Source: Erythrobacter cryptus DSM 12079
Lineage (GTDB): Bacteria; Pseudomonadota; Alphaproteobacteria; Sphingomonadales; Sphingomonadaceae
NCBI RefSeq assembly: GCF_000422985.1
Contig: NZ_AUHC01000009.1
Coordinates: 62,001 to 126,000, forward strand
Length of the DNA stretch: 64,000 bases
Direction of reading: 5' to 3'
Positions 53,081 to 62,636 of this stretch are shown here, piece by piece. Position 1 is the first letter of the stretch; each line of letters starts with the position of its first letter. Made by a program: the position numbers and the translations under genes. Below the pieces are notes generated by a model. That model was not told the origin of the DNA. It did no database searches and saw only the letters and a list, made by a program, of their open reading frames with translations.

Positions 53081-55489
53081 TCAATGCGCGGTTGGCACCT
53101 CTGCTGCGGCGGGATTTGCCGCGGTGGCGGCGGCATCGGGCTGGCTCGCCAGATCGTCCTCCTCGCTCCACTCGATCGGCTGCGGCGCCTCAACGAGCGC
53201 CCGGGCAAGCACCTCATCGACGTGGGAGACCGGCACGATCTCGAGCCCTTCCTTCACATTGGCCGGGATCTCGGCCAAGTCCTTGAGGTTCTCCTCGGGG
53301 ATGAGCACCGTGGTGATGCCGCCGCGCAGCGCCGCGAGCAGCTTTTCCTTGAGCCCACCGATCGCCAGCACCCGCCCGCGCAGCGTGACCTCGCCGGTCA
53401 TCGCCACATCGGGGCGCACCGCGATGCCGGTCAAGGTCGAGACGATCGAGGTGACCATGCCGATCCCGGCGCTCGGCCCGTCCTTGGGCACCGCGCCCTC
53501 GGGCAGGTGGATGTGGACGTTGCGGCGCTGGAACAGGCTGGGCTTGATGCCATAGGTGGCGCTGCGCGACTTGACGAAGCTGAAGGCCGCCTGGACGCTC
53601 TCGTTCATCACCTGGCCGAGCTTGCCGGTGGTCTTGATCTCGCCCTTGCCGGGGGTGGTGACGCTCTCGATGGTGAGCAGCTCGCCGCCCACCGAAGTCC
53701 AGGCCAGCCCGGTGACCGCGCCGATCTGCGGCTCGGCTTCCGAAACCCCGTGCTTGAACTTGCGCACCCCGGCAAAGTCGGCAAGGTTTTCGGGCGTGAC
53801 GGTGATCGTGCTGGCCTTGTTCTCGAGGATCTGCCGCAGCGACTTCCGCGCCAGCTTGGCGATCTCGCGCTCGAGTGTGCGCACCCCGGCCTCGCGGGTG
53901 TAATAGCGGATGAGATCGCGCAGACCGGCCTCGGTGAGGGTGAATTCGCCCGGCTTGAGGCCGTGGGCCTCGATCTGCTTGGGGATGAGGTGGCGCTGTG
54001 CGATCTCCACCTTCTCGTCCTCGGTATAGCCCTCGAGCCGGATGATCTCCATGCGGTCGAGCAGCGGCTGGGGCAGGTTGAGGCTGTTCGCGGTGCACAC
54101 GAACATCACGTCGGACAGATCAAGATCGATCTCGAGATAGTGATCCTGGAAGCGGTTGTTCTGTTCGGGATCGAGCACCTCGAGCAGCGCCGCGGCCGGA
54201 TCGCCGCGGAAATCCTGGCCGAGCTTGTCGATCTCGTCCAAGAGGAACAGCGGGTTGCTGGTGCCGGCCTTCCTCAGGTTGGCGACGATCTTGCCCGGCA
54301 TCGAGCCGATATAGGTGCGCCGATGGCCACGGATCTCGGCCTCGTCGCGCACCCCGCCCAGCGACTGGCGCACGAATTCGCGGCCCGTCGCCTTGGCGAT
54401 CGACTTGCCGAGCGAGGTCTTGCCCACCCCCGGCGGGCCGACGAGGCACAGGATCGGCCCCTTGAGCTTGTTGGTGCGCGCCTGCACCGCGAGATATTCG
54501 ACAATCCGGTCCTTGACCTTGTCGAGCGCGTAGTGATCGGCATCGAGCACCGCTTGCGCGCGGGCGATGTCCTTCTTGAGCTTGGACTTCTTGCCCCAGG
54601 GCAGGCCGAGGAGCACGTCGAGATAGTTGCGGATGACGGTCGCCTCGGCGCTCATCGGCTGCATCGCCTTGAGCTTCTTCAGCTCGGCCTCCGCCTTGGC
54701 GCGGGCTTCCTTGGAGAGCTTGGTCTTGGCGATCTTCTCGGTGAGTTCGGCGATCTCGTTGGCAGCGCCATCATCGCCCCCGCCGAGTTCCGACTGGATC
54801 GCCTTCAATTGCTCGTTGAGGTAATATTCGCGCTGGGTCTTTTCCATCTGGCGCTTGACCCGCCCGCGGATGCGCCGCTCGACCTGGAGCACCGCCAGCT
54901 CGCCCTCCATGAAGGCCAGCACCAGCTCGAGCCGCTTCAGGGGATTGGCCTCGGCCAAGAGGCTCTGCTTGTCGGCCACCTTGGCGCCGAGCGCGGCGGC
55001 GATGGTGTCGGCAAGCTGCCCGGCATCATCGACTTCGCCAAGATCAACCGCGGCATCCTCGCCCAGCTTCTTGTTGAGCTTGGCATATTCGGCAAATTGC
55101 TGGGCGACCTCGCGCATCAGCGCGGTGACCTCACTGCCCGAAACGGTCTCGGGCTCCACCTGTTCGACCGCGGCGGCGATATAGGTGCCCTCGTCGGCAA
55201 GGCCCCTGAGCCGCGCCCGGGCCTTGCCCTCGACCAGCACGCGCACCGTGCCATCGGGGAGCTTCAGAAGCTGGAGCACCTGGGCGATGACGCCGACATC
55301 ATAGAGATCCTCGGCCCCCGGATCGTCGCAGCCGGGATCGAGCTGGGCGATGAGGACGATATCGCGCGAGGCTTCCATCGCCGCTTCGAGCGCTGCCACC
55401 GACTTCTCGCGCCCGACAAACAGGGGCACGACCATGCCAGGAAAGACGACGATGTCACGCAGGGGGAGGAGAGGAAAGGTTTCGGTCAT
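53081..55489 (-). CDS. lon: ATP-dependent Lon protease
   Basis: 802 aa. Domains in order: N-terminal substrate-binding region (about 1-300), AAA+ ATPase with Walker [10 protein letters not shown] near residue 350, and the protease domain with the Ser-Lys dyad (Ser in [11 protein letters not shown] near 672, Lys about 43 residues later). It degrades misfolded and regulatory proteins in the cytoplasm. Next to hupB, as in many proteobacteria. Length is normal. Confidence 0.98.
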   Translation of the reverse strand: MTETFPLLPLRDIVVFPGMVVPLFVGREKSVAALEAAMEASRDIVLIAQLDPGCDDPGAEDLYDVGVIAQVLQLLKLPDGTVRVLVEGKARARLRGLADEGTYIAAAVEQVEPETVSGSEVTALMREVAQQFAEYAKLNKKLGEDAAVDLGEVDDAGQLADTIAAALGAKVADKQSLLAEANPLKRLELVLAFMEGELAVLQVERRIRGRVKRQMEKTQREYYLNEQLKAIQSELGGGDDGAANEIAELTEKIAKTKLSKEARAKAEAELKKLKAMQPMSAEATVIRNYLDVLLGLPWGKKSKLKKDIARAQAVLDADHYALDKVKDRIVEYLAVQARTNKLKGPILCLVGPPGVGKTSLGKSIAKATGREFVRQSLGGVRDEAEIRGHRRTYIGSMPGKIVANLRKAGTSNPLFLLDEIDKLGQDFRGDPAAALLEVLDPEQNNRFQDHYLEIDLDLSDVMFVCTANSLNLPQPLLDRMEIIRLEGYTEDEKVEIAQRHLIPKQIEAHGLKPGEFTLTEAGLRDLIRYYTREAGVRTLEREIAKLARKSLRQILENKASTITVTPENLADFAGVRKFKHGVSEAEPQIGAVTGLAWTSVGGELLTIESVTTPGKGEIKTTGKLGQVMNESVQAAFSFVKSRSATYGIKPSLFQRRNVHIHLPEGAVPKDGPSAGIGMVTSIVSTLTGIAVRPDVAMTGEVTLRGRVLAIGGLKEKLLAALRGGITTVLIPEENLKDLAEIPANVKEGLEIVPVSHVDEVLARALVEAPQPIEWSEEDDLASQPDAAATAANPAAAEVPTAH

Positions 55490-55599
55490 GGCGGGGATAT
55501 GGGGAGCGCGCCGGTCGCCTGCAACACGCAGGACCGATCGCCTGTGGATTGGCGTTGAGGCTTGGCCATGTTGGCGGGAGTTCGGGCGACAGGGCGCCC

Positions 55600-55941
55600 T
55601 TACCCCAGCCCCGGCAGGTTGAAGCCCGGCGGCAGGCCGATCGAGGCCTGCATTTCCTGCATCTGCTCGCTCGAGACCCGGTCGGCCCGGTCGCGCGCAT
55701 CGTTGAAGGCGGCAGCGACGAGATCCTCGAGGATCTGCTTTTCCTCGGGCTTCATCAGGCTGTCATCGATGGAAACCCCGAGAATGCGGCCCTTGGCGCT
55801 GGCGCGGATCTTGACCAGCCCGCCGCCGGCCTGGCCCTCGACCTCGATATTGTCGAGCCGCACCTGCATCTCGTTCATCTGCTTGCTGATGGTCTCGGCG
55901 GCGGCCTGCGCGGCCTTCATCATCTCTTCCATCGATTTCAT
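55600..55941 (-). CDS. ybaB: YbaB/EbfC nucleoid-associated protein
   Basis: 113 aa. Small DNA-binding dimer (EbfC fold). The usual pattern is seen: helical N-terminus MKSMEEMMKAAQAAAETISK, the strand region VEGQAGGGLVKIRASAKG, and SLMKPEEKQILEDLVAAAFNDA. It lies 14 bp after dnaX, the conserved dnaX-ybaB order; recR would be expected next but is not present (lon follows in the same direction after 110 bp). Confidence 0.95.
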   Translation of the reverse strand: MKSMEEMMKAAQAAAETISKQMNEMQVRLDNIEVEGQAGGGLVKIRASAKGRILGVSIDDSLMKPEEKQILEDLVAAAFNDARDRADRVSSEQMQEMQASIGLPPGFNLPGLG

Positions 55942-55955
55942 CGCGGGGGTGCTCC

Positions 55956-57746
55956 TCAGTTCCAGGGGGGTGCGCCCGCACCGGCGGCGCGGGCGGGGCT
56001 GTCGATCAGCTCGGCCTCGGGAAAGGCCTCGAAGGCGGCCTTGACAAGGGGATCGCTGCGGATGCGCGCCTCGGCGGCGCGGGCCTCGGCCTCGGCCACT
56101 TCGCCCAGCGAGGGCTGGGCCGGGCCGCTGCCGCGCTCGACCTGCCAGTGGCGCCCAGTGACCGCGCGCAGCGCCTCGCGGATTTCCGGCCCGGGATCGT
56201 CGGGAAAATCATCAGCCTTTGCATAGACCAGATGCTCGCGCGCCAGCGCGATCACCCGCACCCGGCGGCGCATCATCTCGGCAACGTGGAGATGCCCGTG
56301 GCGATCGACCTCATCGACGAGCGCCGCCCATTGCGCGCGCAGCGCCGCGCCGGGATCAGCCGCCGCCGGCGGCGCCGCGGTCGCTGCCCCGGCCTGCGGC
56401 GCGGCCGCAGCGACAGAAGCCAATTCCTCGATCCGCCGGGCCAGCTGGCCGGGATCGGGCAATTGCGCGGCGTGCAGGATGCGCAGCAACGCCATCTCCA
56501 GCGCCACCAGCGGATCGGGCGCGGCCTTCACCTCCTCGTGCCCCTTGAGCAGCAATTGCCACAGGCGATGAAGCTCGGCCGGGCCAAGCCGCGCGGCAAG
56601 ATCGGCCAGCGCAGCGCGCTCCTCCTCGCTCGGCGCCTCCGGGGGCGTGCCGGCCACTTGGGCAAGCGTGATGCGGTGGGTCAGGTCCATCAGCGCGCGC
56701 AGCAGCGCCAGCGGCTCGACCCCGAGGGCATATTGCTCGGCAATGGCCGCGAGCAGGGCCTTGGCATCGCCGGCGAGCAGATGGCCGAACAGGCGCCGCT
56801 GCGCGCTCTTGTCAGCCTGGCCCAGCATGTCGCACACCTGCGCCGCGCGCACCCGACCCTCGCCCTCAAGATCGGCATGGGCGATGGCCTGATCGAGGAT
56901 CGAGAGGCCATCGCGCACCGAGCCTTCGGCGGCATTGGCGATGATGGCCAGCGCCTCGGGCTCGGCCTCGACGCCTTCGGCCGCGCAGACCTTGGCGAAG
57001 TGTTCGGCCAGCAGCGCGGCGGGAATGCGGCGCAGATCGAAGCGCTGGGTGCGGCTCAGCACCGTGACCGGGAGCTTGTCCACCTCGGTGGTGGCAAAGA
57101 GGAACTTCACATGCGGCGGCGGTTCCTCGAGCGTCTTGAGCAAGGCGTTGAAGGCATTGCGCGAGAGCATGTGCACTTCGTCGATGATGTAGATCTTGAA
57201 GCGCGCCGAGACCGCGGCGTAGCGCACCTGCTCGATGATCTCGCGCACATCATCGACCCCGGTGTTGGAGGCCGCGTCCATCTCGATCACGTCGATATGG
57301 CGTCCCTCGGCGATCGCCCGGCACGGCTCGCACACGCCGCAAGGATCGATCGTCGGCCCGCCCGTCCCATCCGGCCCGACGCAGTTCAAGGCCTTGGCGA
57401 TGAGCCGCGCGGTCGAGGTCTTGCCCACCCCGCGCACCCCGGTCATCAGGAAGGCATGCGCCAGCCGGCCGCGGGCGATGGCATTGGCGAGCGTGCGCAC
57501 CATCGCTTCCTGCCCGATCAGTTCGGCAAAGGTTTGCGGGCGATATTTGCGCGCAAGCACGCGATAGGGCTGCGCGGCGGCAGGCGCGGGCGCGCTCGGG
57601 GGCGGCGGAGCGGCAGGAGCAGGCGCGGGCGCGGCTGGCGCGGGATCGCCGAAAAGCGCGCTTTGCCCGGCCGCTTCCAGCTCGGCCGCGCTCGGCGGGG
57701 CTTCCTCCTCGGGCAGATCGGGATCGGATTCGTGCATCGAAACCAT
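55956..57746 (-). CDS. dnaX: DNA polymerase III subunits gamma and tau
   Basis: About 596 aa clamp-loader subunit. AAA+ module with Walker A GVRGVGKTSTAR, a zinc-binding motif with four Cys (CVGPDG, CGVCEPC), and the polymerase-binding tau-like C-terminus. Before the ATPase domain there is a 70-residue acidic then Pro/Ala-rich N-terminal stretch, not present in E. coli DnaX. No A-rich slippery site was seen, so a short gamma form made by frameshifting is not indicated. ATG at 57746 or 57737 are the candidate starts. Confidence 0.95.
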   Translation of the reverse strand: MVSMHESDPDLPEEEAPPSAAELEAAGQSALFGDPAPAAPAPAPAAPPPPSAPAPAAAQPYRVLARKYRPQTFAELIGQEAMVRTLANAIARGRLAHAFLMTGVRGVGKTSTARLIAKALNCVGPDGTGGPTIDPCGVCEPCRAIAEGRHIDVIEMDAASNTGVDDVREIIEQVRYAAVSARFKIYIIDEVHMLSRNAFNALLKTLEEPPPHVKFLFATTEVDKLPVTVLSRTQRFDLRRIPAALLAEHFAKVCAAEGVEAEPEALAIIANAAEGSVRDGLSILDQAIAHADLEGEGRVRAAQVCDMLGQADKSAQRRLFGHLLAGDAKALLAAIAEQYALGVEPLALLRALMDLTHRITLAQVAGTPPEAPSEEERAALADLAARLGPAELHRLWQLLLKGHEEVKAAPDPLVALEMALLRILHAAQLPDPGQLARRIEELASVAAAAPQAGAATAAPPAAADPGAALRAQWAALVDEVDRHGHLHVAEMMRRRVRVIALAREHLVYAKADDFPDDPGPEIREALRAVTGRHWQVERGSGPAQPSLGEVAEAEARAAEARIRSDPLVKAAFEAFPEAELIDSPARAAGAGAPPWN

Positions 57747-57806
57747 CTTAGGCAAGGGCCCCAGGAAAGTCGAAGCCCCAACCCCGCCTTTCCCGCAAGC
57801 CGGGGC

Positions 57807-57831
57807 TTGACAAATCGGTTGCATTTTGCAA
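57807..57831 (+). promoter_or_regulatory. promoter with palindromic operator for the DUF4188 gene
   Basis: TTGACA at 57807-57812, followed after 17 bases by AATCTA as a weak -10. The perfect palindrome TTGCA-TTT-TGCAA (57819-57831) lies in the spacer, where a repressor would block the polymerase. A GAAAGGAG ribosome site and the ATG at 57857 follow. Confidence 0.6.
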
Positions 57832-57856
57832 TCTATCTTGACGAAAGGAGCCTGCC

Positions 57857-58348
57857 ATGACCATCATCCCCGGCCGCATGACCGATGCCCACAGCGGCCC
57901 CCTGGTGGTGTTCCTGATCGGGATGCGGATCAACCATTTCCACAAGATCACCCGCTGGTGGCCGGTGATGCGGGCGATGGGGCCGATGCTGCGCGAACTG
58001 GCGGCAAATCCGCAAAGCGGCTTTCTTGGCAGCGAGGTGGCGCTGTGCTCGCTGCGGCAGATTATCCTCATCCAGTATTGGCGCGATTTCGACAGTCTCG
58101 AGCACTATGCCCGCGACCGCGATGCGCTCCACTGGCCCGCCTGGACCGCCTTCAACCGCGCCATCGGATCTGATGGCAGCGTGGGCATCTATCACGAGAC
58201 CTATTGCGTTGCGGCCGAGGCGCACGAGACGGTCTATGCCAATATGCCGCCCTTTGGCTTGGCGCGCTTTGCCGGCAGCCTGCCTGCCACTGGCTCGCGG
58301 AACGAGGCGCGCAGCCGAATGCGCGCGGCGCAGGAACCCGTCGCTTGA
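57857..58348 (+). CDS. DUF4188 domain-containing protein
   Basis: 163 aa. The family is recognised by MRINHFHKITRWWPVMRAM, the central QYWRDFDSLEHYARD and HWPAWTAFNRAIG, and the GIYHETYCV strand. The fold is ferredoxin-like (dimeric alpha/beta barrel), as in haem-binding or monooxygenase-like small proteins; some annotated relatives are linked to nitrile or aldoxime chemistry. The biochemical role is unknown. It is transcribed alone from a promoter with a palindromic operator, and is convergent with the SRP RNA. Confidence 0.8.
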   Translation: MTIIPGRMTDAHSGPLVVFLIGMRINHFHKITRWWPVMRAMGPMLRELAANPQSGFLGSEVALCSLRQIILIQYWRDFDSLEHYARDRDALHWPAWTAFNRAIGSDGSVGIYHETYCVAAEAHETVYANMPPFGLARFAGSLPATGSRNEARSRMRAAQEPVA

Positions 58349-58356
58349 GGGAAGAA

Positions 58357-58446
58357 GGAGCCGGGCGACCCGTCGCAATCCACCTGGGCTGCTGCCTTCC
58401 GGCCCTGACCCGGTGGGCGGACGCCAACGTCCACCCGACTCCCGCC
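58357..58446 (-). ncRNA. ffs: signal recognition particle RNA (4.5S type)
   Basis: Minus strand. It contains the conserved core GGGTCAGGGCCGGAAGG followed by CAGCAGCCC, which is the apical Ffh-binding hairpin. The terminal stem GGAGTCGGG/CCCGGCTCC (58434-58442 and 58357-58365) delimits about 90 nt. The ends are estimated. Its partner FtsY is encoded at 14.6 kb in this window. Confidence 0.9.
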
Positions 58447-58480
58447 AGCGCATATGGCGCAGGCAGGGCGGGAAATCAAC

Positions 58481-58759
58481 TCAGCGGAAATTGTCCGCGT
58501 AGGCCTGGAGCTTGAGCCGCCGCGGCGGGGTGGCGTGAACCCTGGCGGGAATGCCGTATTTCTCGGCATAGGCCTTGGCCGCTTCCTTGGAGGGGAAGGT
58601 CAGGCGCACCTGGGTCTGGGTGTCGGAGGTGCCCGTCCAGCCCATCAAGGGATCGGCAAAGCGCGCCGAAGATGGCGCAAACTCGAGCACCCATTCATCC
58701 GTATGGGCCTTGCCCGATTGCATCGCGTGCTTGGGCTTCTGGTAGATTCGCGCGCTCAT
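58481..58759 (-). CDS. NDUFS4-like complex I accessory subunit
   Basis: 92 aa. Matches the ETC complex I subunit (NDUFS4/18 kDa) family: ARIYQKPKHAMQSGKA, DEWVLEF, WTGTSDTQTQVRLTFPSKEAA and KAYAEKYGIP are in place. This accessory subunit is characteristic of alphaproteobacteria and mitochondria and stabilises the NADH-oxidising arm. It follows hrpB by 16 bp and precedes the SRP RNA, both on the minus strand. Confidence 0.9.
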   Translation of the reverse strand: MSARIYQKPKHAMQSGKAHTDEWVLEFAPSSARFADPLMGWTGTSDTQTQVRLTFPSKEAAKAYAEKYGIPARVHATPPRRLKLQAYADNFR

Positions 58760-58775
58760 GGCCGCGCGCCTTAGA

Positions 58776-61211
58776 TCACGAATCGCTGCGGTTGAAGGCG
58801 TTTTTGGTCTTGAGACTGGGCACTTCGCGCCAGGGCTGATCGGGCCAGCGGTGCTTGGGATAGCGCCCCTTCATCTCGCGCACCACCTCGCGCCAGCTGC
58901 CGCGCCAGAAGCCCGGCAGATCGCGCGTTGCCTGGATCGGGCGGCCCGCCGGGCTGGTGAGCTTGAGCAGCAGCGGCGTGGCCCCGATCATTGGCTGGGC
59001 ATCACACCCGAACAGCGCCTGCACCCGCACCTCGACGCTGGGGGCATCATCGCCGGCATAGTCGATTGCGTGGCGGGTGCCGGCGGGCGAGATGAAATGC
59101 GTTGGCGCGGCCCGATCGAGCGCCTGGCGCGTGTTCCAGTCAATGAGGCCGAGCGCTGCCTCGGCAAAGCGTTCGGGAGGCAGATCAAGGTCGCGCCGCC
59201 CGGCAAGCAGCGGCGCCAGCCATTCGCCCACGCGCGCGCTGAGCGCCTCGGGCGCGAGCGCCGCGATCCCGGCAAAGCGCGCCCGGGCGAGGAAGCCCTT
59301 GGGCAGGAGTTCCCCCAGCAGTTCCAGAGCTTTCTCCACAAGGATATCCACACACAGCGCCGGATCGGGGGCCGGCTCGGGCACGCTTGCCAGCACGATC
59401 GCGCCGAGCCGCCGCTCGCGCCGCGCCTCGACCCGCGCTTTCTCCGCGTTCCAGCGGGTTATCACCCGTTCCTCAAGCTCCTTGGCAAACAGCGCCGCGA
59501 TCCGCTCGGGCGCAAGTTCGGCCGCCGCGGTGATGCGCGCGCCGCGCGCCTCGCCCTGAGCGTCACCAATCACCAGCCATTCGGCCCGCGCAAGGGGCGA
59601 GGCCGGATCGAGCACATAGCCCCGCCCGCCCGCGCTCAGCCACTGGGTGCCCGAGGGATCGCGCCGGCGGGCAACGAAATCGGGCCGGGCGAGCGCCAGC
59701 GCCTCGGCCGCAGACTGCGCCGGGCTGTGTCCGATCACCTTGGAGCGCTGCGCGGCCTGCCGGGCCCAGCCCGCCACGCTTTGCGCCGCTGCCGCAGCGC
59801 GCGCGCCACGCTCGACCCGCCAACGGGCGAGGCGCTGGAGGAGGTCCTCTCCCGGCCCGCCCAGGCCGCGCTCCTGCAGCAGCATCACCAGCCGGGCGGT
59901 CTCCTCCCCCACCCCGGCCGCCGCCCCATGCAGCAGCGCCGCGGCCTGATCGGGCGCCATCGGCAGGCTGGCGAGCGCCTCGCCCAGCGGGGTGATGCGC
60001 CCGGCCGTATCGAGCGCGTCCAGCTTGGTGAGCGCCGCGCGCGCCGCTGCCAGCGCCGCCTCGGGCGGCGGATCGAGCCAGGCGAGCGCGCTGGGATCGC
60101 GCGCGCCCCAATGCGCCAGGCGCAGCAGCAGGGGGGCAAGATCGGCGGTGAGGATTTCGGGCGGAGCGAAAGCGGGGCGTGCGGCGTGGCCGGCCTCGGC
60201 CCACAGACGATAGGCCACCCCCGGCCCCTGGCGCGCCGCGCGCCCGGCGCGCTGGGCAGCCGCCGCCTGGCTGGCGCGGCGGGTAACGAGCCGCGTGGTG
60301 CCGGCGAGGCGATCGAACTCGGCCAAGCGGGCAAGGCCGCTATCGACCACCACCCGCACGCCATCGAGCGTGAGCGAGGTTTCGGCAATCGCGGTGGCGA
60401 GCACGATGCGGCGGCGCCCGGCGGGATCGCGGCGCATCGCCGCGCGCTGGGCGGCAGGCTCGATCTGGCCGTGGAGCGGATGGATCGGGGTATCGGGCAG
60501 GCGCGCGGCCAGCCGCTCGTGCACTGCGGCGATCTCGCGCACCCCGGGCAGGAAGGCAAGGATATCGCCGCTCTCAGCGCGCCAGGCCTCGAGGATCGCC
60601 GCGCTCATGCGTTCGGCGAGCGGCGTCGCCGCATCCTCGCCGAGCCAGCGGATCGCCAGCGGATGGCTGCGCCCGGCGCTTTCGATCACCGGCGCGCCCT
60701 CGCCCAGAAGCTGGGCAAAGCGCGCGCCATCGAGCGTTGCCGACATCACGAGAAGGCGCAGATCGGGGCGCAGCACGGCGCGGCTCTCGAGCGCGAGGGC
60801 AAGGGCCAGATCGGTATCGAGGCTGCGCTCGTGCACCTCATCGAGCAGCAGCGCGGCAACCCCTGAAAGCTCGGGATCGGCGATCAGGCGGTTGACGAGG
60901 ATCGCCTCGGTCACCACCAGGATGCGGCTGTCCGCCGAGGCCTTGCGCTCGAGCCGGGTGACATAGCCCACTTTCCCCCCCACGCCCTCGCCCAGCAGTT
61001 CGGCGATGCGCTCGGCCGCGGCCCGGGCCGCGAGCCGCCGCGGCGCGGTGAGGATGATCTGGCCGGTGCACCAGGGCTGGGCGAGCATGTCGGGCGCGAC
61101 CAAGGTGGTCTTGCCCGCGCCCGGCGGGGCGATCAGCACCGCGGCGCCCGCGCCCGCCAACGCGGCGCGCAGATCGGGCAGCACGGCATGGATCGGCAGA
61201 TCGGAGGTCAT
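58776..61211 (-). CDS. hrpB: ATP-dependent helicase HrpB
   Basis: 811 aa DExH-box helicase. Walker A APPGAGKTT (residues 28-36), DEVH (124-127) and the later GRAARQGPG motif VI are present. The C-terminal HrpB-specific domain ends with GSWREVVREMKGRYPKH, close to the family ending. The cellular role is unclear; the family is widespread and not essential. Long stretches of plus-strand open frame here are shadows. Starts with ATG at 61211. Confidence 0.95.
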   Translation of the reverse strand: MTSDLPIHAVLPDLRAALAGAGAAVLIAPPGAGKTTLVAPDMLAQPWCTGQIILTAPRRLAARAAAERIAELLGEGVGGKVGYVTRLERKASADSRILVVTEAILVNRLIADPELSGVAALLLDEVHERSLDTDLALALALESRAVLRPDLRLLVMSATLDGARFAQLLGEGAPVIESAGRSHPLAIRWLGEDAATPLAERMSAAILEAWRAESGDILAFLPGVREIAAVHERLAARLPDTPIHPLHGQIEPAAQRAAMRRDPAGRRRIVLATAIAETSLTLDGVRVVVDSGLARLAEFDRLAGTTRLVTRRASQAAAAQRAGRAARQGPGVAYRLWAEAGHAARPAFAPPEILTADLAPLLLRLAHWGARDPSALAWLDPPPEAALAAARAALTKLDALDTAGRITPLGEALASLPMAPDQAAALLHGAAAGVGEETARLVMLLQERGLGGPGEDLLQRLARWRVERGARAAAAAQSVAGWARQAAQRSKVIGHSPAQSAAEALALARPDFVARRRDPSGTQWLSAGGRGYVLDPASPLARAEWLVIGDAQGEARGARITAAAELAPERIAALFAKELEERVITRWNAEKARVEARRERRLGAIVLASVPEPAPDPALCVDILVEKALELLGELLPKGFLARARFAGIAALAPEALSARVGEWLAPLLAGRRDLDLPPERFAEAALGLIDWNTRQALDRAAPTHFISPAGTRHAIDYAGDDAPSVEVRVQALFGCDAQPMIGATPLLLKLTSPAGRPIQATRDLPGFWRGSWREVVREMKGRYPKHRWPDQPWREVPSLKTKNAFNRSDS

Positions 61212-61232
61212 CGCCCCCGCGCGATAGCCCGC

Positions 61233-62243
61233 CTAGTGCCCGCGCGCGACCGCGAATTGCGCCGCTTCGGCCATCGCCTGGCGCGCCTTGCCATCGGGGA
61301 AGATCGAGATCGCATCGATCGCCCGCGCGGCGAAATGGCGCGCCCGCTCGCGCGTGTCGGCGATGGCATTGTGCCGCTCGATCAGCGCGATCGCCTCGGC
61401 AAGATCGGCATCGGAAGCGCGGTGGCCAAGGATCGCATCGCGCCAGAAGCGCCTTTCGGCCTCGCCCCCGCGGGCATAGGCGAGGATCACCGGCAGCGTC
61501 ATCTTGCCCTCGCGGAAATCATCGCCCTGCTGCTTGCCCATCTGGGCCGCGTCGGAGGAATAGTCGATCGCATCATCGACCAGCTGGAAGGCGATCCCGA
61601 GGTTGCGGCCATAGGCTTCAAGCGCGCGTTCCTGTTCCTCGGAGCACTCGGCCACCACCGCGCTGATCTGGCTCGCCGCAGCAAAGAGCGCGGCGGTCTT
61701 GGCGCCGATGATTTCCAGATATTGCTCCTCGCTGGTGGTGATCTGGCGCTGGGCAGAAAGCTGCGAGACCTCGCCCTCGGCGATCACCGCGCTCGCACGG
61801 CTCAGGATCGAAAGCACGCGCAAGCTCCCATCCTCGGTCATCAGCTCGAAGGCGCGGGAGAACAGGAAATCGCCCACCAGCACGGTGGCCGGATTGCCGA
61901 AGATGATGTTGGCCGCCGCCTTGCCGCGTCTGAGTTCGCTGCCGTCCACCACGTCATCGTGCAAGAGCGTGGCGGTGTGGATGAACTCGACCGCAGCGGC
62001 AAGCTTGTGATGGCGCGTGCCCTTGTAGCCGACCAGTTCCGCCCCGGCGAGGGTGAGCATCGGGCGCAGCCGCTTGCCCCCGCCGCTGATGAGGTGCCCG
62101 GCAAGGCGCGGAATGAGCGGGATCTCGCTCTGCATCCGCTCGAGGATCACGGCGTTGACGGCGTTCATCCCGGGCGCGGTCAGAGCCAGCATGGGATCAA
62201 GCGTGGGCGCCTTGCGCGGCAGGGGAACGACATCGGCGCTCAT
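61233..62243 (-). CDS. ispB: polyprenyl diphosphate synthase (quinone side chain)
   Basis: 336 aa trans-prenyltransferase. The first Asp-rich motif DDVVD (Asp96, 97, 100) and second DDAID (Asp223, 224, 227) are intact, with GGKRLRP (residues 55-61) near the N-terminus. It extends farnesyl diphosphate to the ubiquinone tail; the chain length (likely C50 in this group) cannot be set from sequence alone. It is 21 bp upstream of hrpB in the same direction and divergent from the chorismate mutase gene. Confidence 0.92.
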   Translation of the reverse strand: MSADVVPLPRKAPTLDPMLALTAPGMNAVNAVILERMQSEIPLIPRLAGHLISGGGKRLRPMLTLAGAELVGYKGTRHHKLAAAVEFIHTATLLHDDVVDGSELRRGKAAANIIFGNPATVLVGDFLFSRAFELMTEDGSLRVLSILSRASAVIAEGEVSQLSAQRQITTSEEQYLEIIGAKTAALFAAASQISAVVAECSEEQERALEAYGRNLGIAFQLVDDAIDYSSDAAQMGKQQGDDFREGKMTLPVILAYARGGEAERRFWRDAILGHRASDADLAEAIALIERHNAIADTRERARHFAARAIDAISIFPDGKARQAMAEAAQFAVARGH

Positions 62244-62309
62244 GGCGCAAGCCTTAGGGGCTTGCCCGCGCGCTTGGCAAGCGGGGAATTGGTGCTAGGT
62301 TTGCAGGCG

Positions 62310-62633
62310 ATGAACGATCCCGCGCAAGCCCCCGCCAACCCTCCCGCGCAAGCGCCCGACCCGGTGCTCGCCGCCTATCGCAAGAGCATCGACAATATTG
62401 ATGCAGCGCTCATCCACATGCTGGCCGAGCGCTTCCGCATCACCCAGGCCGTGGGCGAATACAAGGCCAGAGCCGCCCTGCCCCCGGCCGATCCCGAGCG
62501 CGAGGCGCGGCAGATCGCGCGCCTGAGGAAACTTTCCGAGGAAGCCGATCTCGACCCGGAATTTTCCGAGAAGTTCCTGCGCTTCATCATCGATGAGGTG
62601 ATCCGCCACCACGAAAAGGCGCGCCGCGCCTGA
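62310..62633 (+). CDS. chorismate mutase (AroQ type)
   Basis: 107 aa. After a Pro/Ala-rich N-terminal tail of 15-20 residues there is the all-helical AroQ module: YRKSIDNIDAALIHMLAERF, ITQAVGEYKA and DPEREARQIARL, with conserved Arg and Lys residues that bind chorismate. It converts chorismate to prephenate for Phe and Tyr synthesis. It is monofunctional, with no fused prephenate dehydratase. Convergent with the downstream membrane protein gene. Confidence 0.88.
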   Translation: MNDPAQAPANPPAQAPDPVLAAYRKSIDNIDAALIHMLAERFRITQAVGEYKARAALPPADPEREARQIARLRKLSEEADLDPEFSEKFLRFIIDEVIRHHEKARRA

Positions 62634-62636
62634 GCG

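Noticed and set aside
52907..55558. A 880-residue plus-strand open frame opposite lon
   Set aside because: Antisense shadow; lon is complete with both ATPase and protease motifs.
55956..57746. Programmed frameshift in dnaX
   Set aside because: No A-rich slippery run or following hairpin was seen in the coding region.
59335..59356. A sequence resembling a DnaA box (ATATCCACA) as a sign of oriC
   Set aside because: One imperfect match inside the hrpB coding region; no cluster or AT-rich unwinding region nearby.
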